Shown here in pieces: positions 8,501-16,024 of a stretch of DNA of 64,000 nt. Below the pieces are notes generated by a model. The model was given only the letters and a program-made list of their open reading frames with translations. It was not told the DNA's origin and searched no databases. The stretch comes from an uncultured Rhodoferax sp. GTDB taxonomy: Bacteria; Pseudomonadota; Gammaproteobacteria; Burkholderiales; Burkholderiaceae_C. Within the stretch, counting starts at the first letter, position 1. Every line of letters begins with the position of its first letter. Position numbers and translations under genes: made by a program. The stretch covers positions 1-64,000 of the forward strand of contig NZ_CAMIHB010000013.1 in assembly GCF_946221635.1 (NCBI RefSeq). Reading direction: 5' to 3'.

Positions 8501-9585
8501 ACGCCACGCTGTACGCACCTTGGTGGTACCGCCTGTTGGGTGCCAAAGTCGGGCGCGATGCAGAAATCTCGTCGGCCCTGGGCCTGGTGCCCGACATGCT
8601 GACCCTGGGTGACGAGACCTTCATCGCGGACGCCGTGATGCTGGGCGACGAACACATCGACGGTGGCTGGATGAGCATGCGCCCCACCGTCATCTCGCGG
8701 CGCAGCTTTGTGGGCAATGGCGCCTACATTCCCGACGGCACCACACTGCCGGAAAACGTGCTCATCGGCGTGCACTCCACGGCGCCGGCCAATGCGCAGG
8801 TACGCAGCGGTGACACCTGGCTGGGCTCGCCACCATTGCACCTGCCCGCGCGCGAGGAAACGGCGGGCTTCCCCGAACACCTGACCTACCACCCCTCGGC
8901 CGGGCGCCGGCTGGCGCGCGGCCTCATTGAGGCATTCCGCATCGTTGCGCCGCATGCCCTGGTCATCTCGGTGGGGTACACCATCGTGCTCGACATCATG
9001 CCCATGGCCGGCGAGGGGCGCTGGGGCCTGGTGATCGGCTACCTGACGCTGTGCGGCCTGCTCTATGGCCTGGGCACCTTTGTCTTCGTGGCGGCATTGA
9101 AGTGGCTGCTCATGGGTCGCTACCGCCAACGCAGCGTCCCCATGTGGACGCCTTTCGTCTGGCTGTCCGAAGGCGTGACCAATCTCTACGAAGGGGTGGC
9201 CGTGCCCAACTTCATGCGCTACCTGCGGGGCACGCCCTGGTTGCCGCTGGCCTTCAATGTGTTGGGCAGCCGTATCGGCAAGGGGGTGTACATGGACACG
9301 ACCGACATCACCGAATTCGACTGCGTGACGATCGGCGACCACAGCGAGCTCAATGCCCTGAGCTGCCCGCAGACCCACCTGTTCGAGGACCGGGTGATGA
9401 AGATCGACCATGTGCAGATCGGCAGCCGTGTCTACGTGGGCCCGCGCGGCGCCGTGCTTTACAGCGCCAGCGTAGCCGATGGCGCCTGGCTGGGGCCACT
9501 GACGCTGGTGATGAAGGGCGAGAGCATTCCTGCGGCCACGCGCTGGAGCGGCTGCCCTGCGGCGCCCAGCCACACTACGACCTGA
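5587..9585 (+). CDS. Pls/PosA-type single-module non-ribosomal peptide synthetase (poly-amino-acid synthetase-like)
   Basis: A 1332-residue membrane enzyme. Residues 20-510 form an adenylation domain with core motifs YTSGSTGRPKG (169-179), FDMSFEEIW (214-222; Asp215 should bind the substrate amino group), NTYGPTEATV (301-310), YRTGDLAR (393-400) and GKIDRNAL (501-508). Residues 525-600 are a carrier domain with DLGGHSLL, Ser560 being the phosphopantetheine site. There is no condensation or thioesterase domain. The rest alternates hydrophobic segments (about 638-692, 858-933, 1125-1176) with three left-handed beta-helix acyltransferase-like domains (about 735-835, 985-1085, 1225-1325). This is the architecture of epsilon-poly-lysine synthetase Pls, which polymerises one amino acid iteratively. 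A phosphopantetheinyl transferase gene follows after 14 bp. The substrate cannot be read with confidence. Confidence 0.88.
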   Translation: MPPPSSPDILRGPARADLLQPEVLADLFEATARQYPDSTALVCGEQSLSYAALNDRADTVATHLLSAGVRPGDILGLWLPRGLDLLVMQLGIAKTGAAWLPLDADTPVERIQVCLDDAQAKGLVSCEALAPKLAGSPHTVWTAERLSQPVAQPLRRSGVLPEHPAYVIYTSGSTGRPKGIAIHQGSICHFLRSENTQLGVQHGDRVYQGFSVAFDMSFEEIWISYLAGATIWIAPKEVTTDAESLPGVLTANGITVLHAVPTLLALFNEDVPSLRIVNLGGEMCPPALVERWARPGRRVFNTYGPTEATVSASLAELHAGEPVTIGRPLPNYSLLVIGPSTDGQLTLLPRGEVGELCITGPGVALGYLGRPALTAEKFLPNPWAESPQDARLYRTGDLARIDTDGQVQCLGRTDDQVKIRGFRVELGEIESALADQAGVAAAAVVLRPEDGVDQLVAFITPDSGATLSAGALRAALGRRLPPYMVPGHFETVPTMPRLTSGKIDRNALKARPLSAPPAATHSDTAATPAEAALFAALAKLFPGQAIVRSADFFADLGGHSLLAARLASSLRAQPGFAHVTVRDIYQHRSVGAIAQAISAAHGPAQGVDPSWASPSTWRRWRCGLAQAAAVPWLVAMRMAQWLAPFFTYHFFTGEPEDSLALAVAASVLSYLIATLLEFALAIVGKWLLVGRLRAGQYPLWGITYYRWWLADRLLEAAPTYLLSGSSLYVWWLRALGAHVGRDVVIGSLTLRAPDLLHMGDGCSVGNAVNLENARVQHGMLHLGQISLGHNSNIGSYAILEGNTVVEDWGHLEGQSALGDGGSVPAGRVWRGSPARDAGAFDARSLPPRPPLTRLRQTAEGLYFVVGALLIATLFFLPVFPSFVLIDWFDDAERFPFLAGNEVWFQLCKYFVLAFPAAAVLIVCTALLSAGIRWSVLPRLKPGSWPVHSALYCAKWLVNQIQESSLHVLHGVYATLYAPWWYRLLGAKVGRDAEISSALGLVPDMLTLGDETFIADAVMLGDEHIDGGWMSMRPTVISRRSFVGNGAYIPDGTTLPENVLIGVHSTAPANAQVRSGDTWLGSPPLHLPAREETAGFPEHLTYHPSAGRRLARGLIEAFRIVAPHALVISVGYTIVLDIMPMAGEGRWGLVIGYLTLCGLLYGLGTFVFVAALKWLLMGRYRQRSVPMWTPFVWLSEGVTNLYEGVAVPNFMRYLRGTPWLPLAFNVLGSRIGKGVYMDTTDITEFDCVTIGDHSELNALSCPQTHLFEDRVMKIDHVQIGSRVYVGPRGAVLYSASVADGAWLGPLTLVMKGESIPAATRWSGCPAAPSHTTT

Positions 9586-9599
9586 ACCACATAGGCCCC

Positions 9600-10241
9600 A
9601 TGCGGTCGCCGCTTGTTTTCCAATGGCCAGAAGAAGCTGCCAAGGTGCAAGTGGCCCTGCGACAGGGAAACACTGTCGTGCTCTGCATCCCCCAAGCATC
9701 AGGAGGCAACCGCCCCACCGCCCGAGCCAGCGTACGGCAGGCATTGCAGACCGCGCTGGGGGGCTGGCTGGACTGCCCCCCAGCGTCCGTGGTCCTGCAG
9801 AGTGCACCGGGGTCACCAGTCCAACTGCAATCTCCTCCTGCCCCCGGCCTCAAGCCGGGGCTGTCCATCAGCCATGAACACGGCTTGTCCCTGGCCGCCA
9901 TCGCCCCGCAGGGCCCCGTGGGCGTAGACCTGCTAGCCACCAGCGCCTTGCCCAATGCAGACGAATGCCTGCGTCTGGCCCAAGACTACCTGGGCCCCCA
10001 GGCGAGCCAGTCTCTCGCGGCCCTGCCTGTTGCGCAGCGCGCCTCGGCGTTCGCGCGGGCGTGGACAGCGTGGGAGGCGAGGCTCAAATGCGTGGGGACA
10101 GGCTTGGATGAATGGGATCGACAGTCCGCACCAACGCCATGCGATTGCTGTCATGTTGAGCTGAAACTCCCTATGGGCTTTGCAGGCTCTTTGGCTTGGA
10201 CCCCAGCCCCTTCACCCGGAGAGCGCCATTGCATCGAATGA
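9600..10241 (+). CDS. 4'-phosphopantetheinyl transferase superfamily protein
   Basis: A 213-residue protein with the Sfp/AcpT-type motifs: LSISHEHGLSLAAIA (residues 88-102), GVDLL with Asp110, and WTAWEARLK (155-163) with Glu159 and Lys163, matching the W-x-x-x-E-x-x-x-K magnesium/CoA-binding signature. It would transfer phosphopantetheine from CoA to a carrier-protein serine. It starts 14 bp after the synthetase, whose carrier domain (Ser560) is the obvious substrate. A separate AcpS, for fatty-acid ACP, is encoded at 14.9 kb, so this enzyme is likely dedicated to the synthetase. Confidence 0.85.
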   Translation: MRSPLVFQWPEEAAKVQVALRQGNTVVLCIPQASGGNRPTARASVRQALQTALGGWLDCPPASVVLQSAPGSPVQLQSPPAPGLKPGLSISHEHGLSLAAIAPQGPVGVDLLATSALPNADECLRLAQDYLGPQASQSLAALPVAQRASAFARAWTAWEARLKCVGTGLDEWDRQSAPTPCDCCHVELKLPMGFAGSLAWTPAPSPGERHCIE

Positions 10242-10308
10242 CACACTCACGGCGACGGCCTCTCGACATGCCAAAATCGTGGTCAAACAAAAGGGAGTCC
10301 AGCGAACC

Positions 10309-10749
10309 ATGTATCGCTATTTGCCATCTAACACTGTAGTTACACACCCAGCACCCAGAAACCCACGGTTTCCCGCTGCTTTCAAACGGACACACCGTTG
10401 TGCAGGCCTTCTGCTCCTGTGCTCCATCGTTCTCTCCGCGTGCGCCCAGTCGGCACCACCGGCGCCAGCCGCCCCGTTGAAGCACGAGTCCCGCCCCAAC
10501 ACAACTCTGCGACGCGTCATCATTGAATTTTCCACACAGGTGGATGCGCAAAGCATGGCAACCCTGGGTGCCCTGACTCGACAAAGTCGGGCCCATGACA
10601 TCACCTATTTGCGGAGTTTGTCCGCGAATGCGCATCTGTACGCCGTCACGATCTCCAACGATGTCTCCAATGATCAATTACTAAAAGCGTTGCGCGGCAC
10701 TGAGAACGTTCGAACCGTAGAGCTGGACATGAAGGCATTGCCGCAATGA
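10309..10749 (+). CDS. Lipoprotein resembling a subtilisin propeptide (I9-like)
   Basis: A 146-residue protein with a lipoprotein signal (LLLLCSIVLSACAQS, lipidated Cys near residue 45). The mature part, about residues 60-146, has the pattern RRVIIEF … DITYLRSLSANAHLYAVTI … VRTVELDMKALPQ. This parallels the propeptide of the next gene: NRVVIKF … LNYLKTTGNEAQVALT … VEYAEIDERAYPQ. It therefore looks like a membrane-anchored, stand-alone peptidase inhibitor I9/propeptide domain. AAGGGAG (10291-10297) is a good ribosome binding site for ATG 10309. Its stop overlaps the protease ATG by 4 bp (ATGA), so the two are translationally coupled. A role as inhibitor or chaperone of the protease is inferred. 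Confidence 0.65.
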   Translation: MYRYLPSNTVVTHPAPRNPRFPAAFKRTHRCAGLLLLCSIVLSACAQSAPPAPAAPLKHESRPNTTLRRVIIEFSTQVDAQSMATLGALTRQSRAHDITYLRSLSANAHLYAVTISNDVSNDQLLKALRGTENVRTVELDMKALPQ

Positions 10750-12389
10750 AATTCAACCGTCTTGGAGTTTTCATCGCCCTGGGATTGGGTGCGATGTCGT
10801 TGACCGCCACAGGGCAACTGTATCTGGAAGGACCGAGCCGCCAAGCTCACTCTCACTCGCAAGCACACCCCCAATCTGTGCAAATGCCTCGGCAGGAAGC
10901 CCCGCTGAATCGAGTCGTCATCAAGTTCAGGGAGTCCTCCAGCACACGAGGTACCGAACAGGCGTCGACGCGAGCAGCCGCAGAACAGCGTGTGCAGGCC
11001 CTGGGAACCGATGTAGCCATGCGCACCCCACAGGGCCGGGCCATCGGCTTGAACTACCTCAAGACCACCGGTAACGAAGCACAAGTCGCCCTGACCAGCG
11101 AACCCATGGACCGGGCCACGATGAACGCCTTGGTACAACGTCTTTCACAAGACTCCCATGTCGAGTACGCAGAAATTGATGAACGCGCGTACCCCCAAAT
11201 GACGCCCAACGACACAAGGTATGCAGCTGATCAGTGGAGTATGCGTGCGCCTTCGGTATCAGCCTTGGGTGCAGCCAACTTCAGTACAGCGTGGGATCGA
11301 ACGGCCTCGGGGACAGCACTCAAAGGGACAGGAGTCATCGTCGCCGTTCTGGATGGCGGATACCGCCTGCACGCCGATTTGGCCGGCAACATCCTGTCCG
11401 GCTACGATTTTGTGAGTGCGGACAGCGTCGGCGTCTACACCACTGCGAACGACGGCGACGGCCGGGACAGCGATGCGCAAGACCCCGGCAACTGGAATAC
11501 CGTGGCAAGCACAGGTTGCCCGGTCGCTGACTCCTCATGGCACGGGACCCACGTGGCCGGCACGATTGCTGCGCTGGGCAACAACAACCAAGGGGTCATC
11601 GGCGGTGCATATGGAGCCAAGATACTGCCAGTGCGTGTCATGGGGGTATGTGGCGGTTACGCCACCGACATTGCGGACGGTATACGTTGGGCTGCGGGCC
11701 TGAGTGTTGCTGGTGCACCAAGCAATAGCAACCCGGCGCGCATCATCAACATGAGCCTGGGAGGTACCGGCTCGTGTGGAACCACTTACCAAAGTGCCAT
11801 CACGGCAGCGCGCAATGCGGGGGCAGTCATCGTTGCTGCGACAGGAAATGATTCGTCCTACACCACCCTCAATGCCCCAGCAAACTGCAACGGCGTGATT
11901 GCTGTAACGGCGCATATGACCAACGGCACCAGCCCAACCTACGCGAACATCGGACTGGGCACCACGATCAGCGCTCCTGGCGAAAATATCACGTCAACAA
12001 CCAATACAGGAACCACAGTCCCGGTCGCTGACAGCTATGCGGCAAAGGGTGGCACCAGTATGGCCGTTCCACATGTGGCCGCCACCATCGCCCTCGTCAT
12101 GCAAGCGGTTCCAGGCATTACGCCTGATCAAGTCAGCACTGCGTTGACCAGTTCTGCCCGTGCATTTCCGACGGGAACCTACTGTGTTGGCAAGTACAAC
12201 ACCGTAAACAGTTGTGGTGCCGGCTTGCTGGACGCGGATGCTGCCGTCAATGCAGCCCTCAATCCCTCGCGTAACGCCGGTGGTGGTGGTGGCGGTGGCG
12301 CATGGGACTGGCTGGATCTGGCCAGCCTGCTCGTTCTGGCTTTGGCGGCTGTGCTACTGCAGCGCCGTGGCGCGCAAGCGCTGCACTGA
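10746..12389 (+). CDS. Secreted S8 (subtilisin-family) serine protease with GlyGly-CTERM tail
   Basis: A 547-residue protein. Residues 1-23 form a signal peptide, about 50-150 an I9-type propeptide, and about 190-505 the S8 catalytic domain. The triad is Asp203 (VAVLDGGY), His266 (SWHGTHVAGT) and Ser438 (KGGTSMAVPH), with Asn368 (AATGND) as the oxyanion residue. The C-terminus has a glycine run (about 513-519), WDWLDLASLLVLALAAVLL and RR, the layout of GlyGly-CTERM: Gly linker, membrane helix, basic end. Rhombosortases cleave such tails during transfer to the outer surface, usually after type II secretion. A rhombosortase gene lies immediately downstream on the other strand and overlaps the tail by 36 bp. 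Base composition of this locus looks less GC-rich than its neighbours. Confidence 0.93.
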   Translation: MKFNRLGVFIALGLGAMSLTATGQLYLEGPSRQAHSHSQAHPQSVQMPRQEAPLNRVVIKFRESSSTRGTEQASTRAAAEQRVQALGTDVAMRTPQGRAIGLNYLKTTGNEAQVALTSEPMDRATMNALVQRLSQDSHVEYAEIDERAYPQMTPNDTRYAADQWSMRAPSVSALGAANFSTAWDRTASGTALKGTGVIVAVLDGGYRLHADLAGNILSGYDFVSADSVGVYTTANDGDGRDSDAQDPGNWNTVASTGCPVADSSWHGTHVAGTIAALGNNNQGVIGGAYGAKILPVRVMGVCGGYATDIADGIRWAAGLSVAGAPSNSNPARIINMSLGGTGSCGTTYQSAITAARNAGAVIVAATGNDSSYTTLNAPANCNGVIAVTAHMTNGTSPTYANIGLGTTISAPGENITSTTNTGTTVPVADSYAAKGGTSMAVPHVAATIALVMQAVPGITPDQVSTALTSSARAFPTGTYCVGKYNTVNSCGAGLLDADAAVNAALNPSRNAGGGGGGGAWDWLDLASLLVLALAAVLLQRRGAQALH

Positions 12390-12962
12390 CAGGCAGACGG
12401 CAACGACCAAGGCACCGCCCGCTGCGCCAGCCATATGGGCCGGGTGGTAGACGGGAATGTCCAGCCAACCGGGGGCAGAACTCTGCACCGAGGCTTGCCA
12501 AACCAGTTTGAGAACCAGGACCAGCGCCAGCCCGGCGCCCACATAGCGCATGGGCTTGGCCTGAGCCAGTGCGTGCACGGCAGCACCAGCCAGCACGCCG
12601 TGCAAGGCGCCGGACGCACCCGCGTAGTAGGCACATTGCGCGTCGAATACCAGCAGCACGGCGACACCCAGCCAGCCCCCCAACAGCGCCAGCAACTGAC
12701 GCGGCACCGGCATCCAGGGGCGCAACAACCAGCACAGGAGCACGGCGGCAGCGGCGTTCACCACGGCATGAGGCCAGTTCAGATGCACCCACTGGGCTGT
12801 CCAGGGTTGCCATAAGGCCCCTTGGGAAAACACCGCGCGCTCAAAGCGCAGGGCCTGGCTGGCACCCGGCCAGACTTGCAACACAAGGCACAGCGCGGCG
12901 AACACCCCACCCCAACACCCGCGAGACGGGACGCTGGCGCTGGTGATGGGTAATTCAGGCAA
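12354..12962 (-). CDS. rrtA: Rhombosortase (rhomboid-family intramembrane serine protease)
   Basis: About 202 residues and six membrane helices. The catalytic motifs are YYAGASGALHG, with the Ser of GASG, and YHPAHMAGAAGG, with the catalytic His. This rhomboid subfamily co-occurs with GlyGly-CTERM proteins and removes their C-terminal membrane tail; the adjacent S8 protease is the evident substrate. The start is uncertain: a TTG at 12962 overlaps the end of nagZ, and an in-frame ATG at 12992 lies further inside nagZ. The 3' end is antisense to the last 36 bp of the protease gene. It is probably cotranscribed with nagZ. Confidence 0.85.
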   Translation of the reverse strand: MPELPITSASVPSRGCWGGVFAALCLVLQVWPGASQALRFERAVFSQGALWQPWTAQWVHLNWPHAVVNAAAAVLLCWLLRPWMPVPRQLLALLGGWLGVAVLLVFDAQCAYYAGASGALHGVLAGAAVHALAQAKPMRYVGAGLALVLVLKLVWQASVQSSAPGWLDIPVYHPAHMAGAAGGALVVAVCLSVQRLRATALQ

Positions 12963-14058
12963 TCCAGTCCAGCGCCTGCATGTAGTCCGCATGGACCATG
13001 AGTTCGTCCCAAGGCAGTGCGTGCGTCGTGGGCAGCAAGGCGCGGCGGCGCGCTTCGCTGGCATCCAGCGCCTGCCACTGTCCCTTGAGCTGGGCTTCGG
13101 TCAGGCCTTCGATGAGGTCGTCCACCGCCTTGCCACCGCCTTCCGCCGTGGGCAGGGACTGGTTGCACAGCAGCACCAGATCGCAGCCCGCATTCAGCGC
13201 GACCACGGCAGCCTCGGTATAGCTCACGGTCTTGCCATCGATGAGGCGTGCGCCGGCCATGGAGAGATCGTCACTGAAGATGGCGCCGGTAAAGCCCAGT
13301 TGCGCGCGCAGGATGTCGTTGAGCCAGATGCTGGAAAAACCTGCGGGCCGCGCATCGACCTTGGGATAAATCACATGGGCGGGCATGACGCTGCTGGTGA
13401 CAGTGTTGAGCCAGCGGTAGGGTGCGGCATCGTCGGCCAGGATGGCCTTGAGGCTGCGCTTGTCGACCGGGATGTCGGTGTGCGAATCGGCCTTCACAAA
13501 GCCGTGGCCGGGGAAGTGCTTGCCGCAGTTGGCCATGCCGCTCTTGTGCAGACCATGCATCAGGCTCTTGGCCAGCAGGCTCACCACGCGCGGGTCGCGC
13601 GCAAAGGCGCGGTCGCCGATCACGCTGCTTTCACCGTAGTCCAGATCCAGCACAGGGGTGAAGCTCAGGTCCACGCCGCAGGCGCGCAACTCGGCGCCCA
13701 GCACATAGCCGCAGGCGGTGGCGGCATTGGTGGCGTCCAGCGGGCCGGCTTTCTTGACCGAAACGGTGCTGCTTGGTTCACGCAGCCACATTTCGCCCAG
13801 CGCGCGCATGGGTGGCAGATGGGTGAAGCCATCGGTCTTGAAGCGCTGCACGCGGCCACCTTCGTGGTCTACACAGATCAGCAGGTCGGCACGCACTTTC
13901 TTGATATCTCGGCACAGGGCCGTGAGCTGTTCACGGTTCTGCCAGTTGCGGGCGAAGAGGATCATGCCACCCACCAGCGGGTGCTTGAGGCGTTTGCGGT
14001 CTTGCGCGGTCAACTGGGTACCGGCGATGTCGATGATGAGCGGGGCGTGGAAGGTCAT
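12955..14058 (-). CDS. nagZ: Beta-N-acetylhexosaminidase NagZ
   Basis: A 367-residue cytoplasmic glycoside hydrolase family 3 enzyme of peptidoglycan recycling. It removes N-acetylglucosamine from anhydromuropeptides. Visible family motifs are 'CVDHEGGRVQRF' near residues 62-73 and 'GKHFPGHGFVKADSHTD', which carries the catalytic His/Asp dyad of NagZ, and 'FSDDLSM' with the nucleophile Asp. Length is close to the usual 340-360 residues. The start ATG at 14058 is followed upstream by a dispersed repeat. Its end overlaps the proposed rhombosortase start by a few bases. Confidence 0.95.
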   Translation of the reverse strand: MTFHAPLIIDIAGTQLTAQDRKRLKHPLVGGMILFARNWQNREQLTALCRDIKKVRADLLICVDHEGGRVQRFKTDGFTHLPPMRALGEMWLREPSSTVSVKKAGPLDATNAATACGYVLGAELRACGVDLSFTPVLDLDYGESSVIGDRAFARDPRVVSLLAKSLMHGLHKSGMANCGKHFPGHGFVKADSHTDIPVDKRSLKAILADDAAPYRWLNTVTSSVMPAHVIYPKVDARPAGFSSIWLNDILRAQLGFTGAIFSDDLSMAGARLIDGKTVSYTEAAVVALNAGCDLVLLCNQSLPTAEGGGKAVDDLIEGLTEAQLKGQWQALDASEARRRALLPTTHALPWDELMVHADYMQALDWIA

Positions 14059-14073
14059 GCAATATCCATATCT

Positions 14074-14132
14074 GCTATTTATTTAGGAGCTGCTTGCGCA
14101 CATTTTACGGGGGCTATAGCCATATTTGGCAC
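14074..14132 (-). repeat. Dispersed AGCAGCTA repeat, copy 3
   Basis: Core at 14074-14102 in reverse orientation (GCTATTTATTTAGGAGCTGC, then TTGCGCACA), followed by the right-hand part GGGGGCTATAGCCATATTTGG. It is a near full-length copy in the nagZ upstream region, between nagZ and the divergent 14224 gene. Confidence 0.82.
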
Positions 14133-14223
14133 CTGTTCCGAAATCTGTACCACCAATTTGTTACAGGTCCGCAAAGAGGCTGCTGGTAGACTGGTGCCAC
14201 CACTGCACAGGAAACGCCCCAAC

Positions 14224-14868
14224 GTGTTTGGATTGTTCAAAAAGCGCGAGCGCACTGCCCCGGAGGCCCCGGCCCCACTGGATGAACCCACCATCCGCCG
14301 CATGGAGCTCGAAGAGCGCATGGCCTACCGGCGAGAGCGCCTCTACCAGTCGATCCGCGAAACCTTTCTGTCCATGGAAGTGGTCTCCCACATGTACCGC
14401 TTCAAGGTGATGCCGGTGGACGAGCGCCATCACCGCTTTATCGCCATGATCGATGTCGCCAAATCCTTTGTGACCGGCGCCAACAGCAAGACCAAGAGCT
14501 TTGCAGCCATGGAACACAGCATGCGCCTCAATACCTACAAGCGCTTTGGGGTGCTGATCGACGGTATCTACTGGCGCGTGAGCGAGACCGAAGACCAGTT
14601 CGAGCGCCATTCGCGCGCTGGCGATCCGGCACGCAGCGGCGAATACCGCCCCGTGGCGCACCAGACGGAAGAGGCCGCCGCCAACGGTGCCCTGTCCCGG
14701 GCGCGCTTTCAGCCCATCTCCCCCCAGGAGCAGGCCGCCTTCATGGAAGCGCTGCAGCGCGGCGCCACCTTGCCATCGGTCAAGGTGGGGAATCTGGAGT
14801 ACCAGTCCGACCTGGCGCCGCTGGACGGCGGCATCATGATCGGCGGCACCCAGTACGGCAAGCTGTAA
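14224..14868 (+). CDS. Conserved hypothetical protein, 214 aa
   Basis: A soluble, charged protein starting MFGLFKKRER by a GTG codon at 14224. AGGAAA lies about 9 bp upstream and supports this start. There is no signal peptide or membrane segment. The middle (about residues 35-125) alternates helix and strand patterns ('MYRFKVMPVDERHHRFIAMIDVAKSF', listed only as a region) and ends in the aromatic 'DGIYWRVSET'. I do not recognise the family or a catalytic motif. It converges with acpS, whose stop abuts its own. The gene stands alone between nagZ and acpS. Confidence 0.75.
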   Translation: MFGLFKKRERTAPEAPAPLDEPTIRRMELEERMAYRRERLYQSIRETFLSMEVVSHMYRFKVMPVDERHHRFIAMIDVAKSFVTGANSKTKSFAAMEHSMRLNTYKRFGVLIDGIYWRVSETEDQFERHSRAGDPARSGEYRPVAHQTEEAAANGALSRARFQPISPQEQAAFMEALQRGATLPSVKVGNLEYQSDLAPLDGGIMIGGTQYGKL

Positions 14869-15264
14869 TCAGGGCGTTTTTTCCACCACGCAGAAGCTCG
14901 CCGCGTAGTCGCTCTCGTCCGTCACGGTGATATGGGCGCTGAGCGCATGGGCCTCAAACCATTCCTTGAGCCCGCCATGCAGCACGATCACGGGCTTGCC
15001 GCTGCGCTCATTGGCAATCTCGCACAGGCGCCAGGTCATGGGCATGCGCATGCCCAGGCCGATGGCCTTGCTGAAGGCCTCCTTGGCGCTGAAACGCGTG
15101 GCCAGGTAACGCAAACCACGCTCCGGCCAGCGTGCGCTGCGGGCCTTCCAGGTCGTGAACTCCGCCTCCGACAACACCTTGGCCGCAAAGCGGTCACCGT
15201 GCTTGTCCAAGCTCGTGCGGATGCGTCGCACGTCGCAGATGTCGGTCCCTATACCGTAGATCAC
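14869..15264 (-). CDS. acpS: Holo-[acyl-carrier-protein] synthase
   Basis: A 131-residue enzyme transferring 4'-phosphopantetheine from CoA to apo-ACP (AcpP at 27.7 kb). Key motifs are GIGTDICDV (residues 4-12; Asp8 binds Mg2+) and RFSAKEAFSKAIG (about 55-67; Glu and Lys of the active site). It starts with GTG 15264, which gives the normal MIYGIGTDI-type N-terminus and lies 10 bp after the pdxJ stop. It is the last gene of the lepA-to-acpS operon. It is distinct from the Sfp-like enzyme at 9.6 kb. Confidence 0.95.
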   Translation of the reverse strand: MIYGIGTDICDVRRIRTSLDKHGDRFAAKVLSEAEFTTWKARSARWPERGLRYLATRFSAKEAFSKAIGLGMRMPMTWRLCEIANERSGKPVIVLHGGLKEWFEAHALSAHITVTDESDYAASFCVVEKTP

Positions 15265-15274
15265 AGCCGATGCC

Positions 15275-16024
15275 TCACTGCCCCAGGCAGGCCAGGTAGG
15301 CCTTGACGGTGGCGTCGTAGCCCAGCTCCAGCGCGTCGGCAATCAGCGCATGGCCGATGGATACCTCCTGCAGGCCGGGCACCTGCTGCGCAAAGGCGGC
15401 GAGGTTGTCGCGGTTGAGATCGTGGCCCGCATTCACGCCCAGGCCCACATCCAATGCGGCCTGCGCAGCCGCGGCAAAGCGCGCCAGCTGCGCACTCTGC
15501 TGTGCCGTGCCCCAGGCCGCGGCATACGGCTCGGTGTACAGCTCAATGCGGTCCGCACCCACGGCCTTGGCCGCGGCCATGGCTGCGGGATCGGCATCCA
15601 TGAAGAGGCTGACACGCAAGTTCAGGGACTTGGCTTCGGCAACCAGCGGTTGCAGGCGTGCTGCGTCAGCGGGGAAATTCCAGCCATGGTCGCTGGTGAA
15701 CTGCCCCTCGCTGTCCGGTACAAAGGTCACCTGGTGCACCGGCAGCCCACGCTGGCGCAGATCGCGCACGCAGTCCATGAGGTTGTGGAAGGGGTTGCCT
15801 TCGATGTTGTATTCCCGGTCCGGCCAGGCCTTGAGCAGCTCGGCCAGGTCCAGCACATCCTGCGCGCGGATGTGGCGCGCATCGGGCCGCGGGTGCACGG
15901 TGATGCCCGCCGCCCCCGCCTGCAGGCACAGCGTGGCCGCACGCGTGACGCTGGGGATGCCCAGATGCCGGGTATTGCGCACCAGCGCCACTTTGTTGAG
16001 GTTGACCGAGAGATGGGTAGTCAT
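15275..16024 (-). CDS. pdxJ: Pyridoxine 5'-phosphate synthase
   Basis: A 249-residue TIM-barrel enzyme of the DXP-dependent vitamin B6 pathway. It condenses 3-amino-2-oxopropyl phosphate with 1-deoxyxylulose 5-phosphate to pyridoxine phosphate. Recognisable segments are MTTHLSVNLNKVALVRN (start), 'GAAGITVHPRPDARHI', 'FNLEGNP'-like YNIEGNPF, 'RVSLFMDADP' and 'GVNAGHDLNRDNL'. ATG 16024 overlaps the recO stop (ATGA), showing coupling. pdxJ between recO and acpS is a classic proteobacterial order. Confidence 0.97.
   Translation of the reverse strand: MTTHLSVNLNKVALVRNTRHLGIPSVTRAATLCLQAGAAGITVHPRPDARHIRAQDVLDLAELLKAWPDREYNIEGNPFHNLMDCVRDLRQRGLPVHQVTFVPDSEGQFTSDHGWNFPADAARLQPLVAEAKSLNLRVSLFMDADPAAMAAAKAVGADRIELYTEPYAAAWGTAQQSAQLARFAAAAQAALDVGLGVNAGHDLNRDNLAAFAQQVPGLQEVSIGHALIADALELGYDATVKAYLACLGQ

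Noticed and set aside
6022..9816. 1264-codon open frame on the minus strand across the synthetase gene
   Set aside because: High-GC shadow of the 5587-9585 gene: His/Gln/Gly/Ala-rich, no domains, spans unrelated features.
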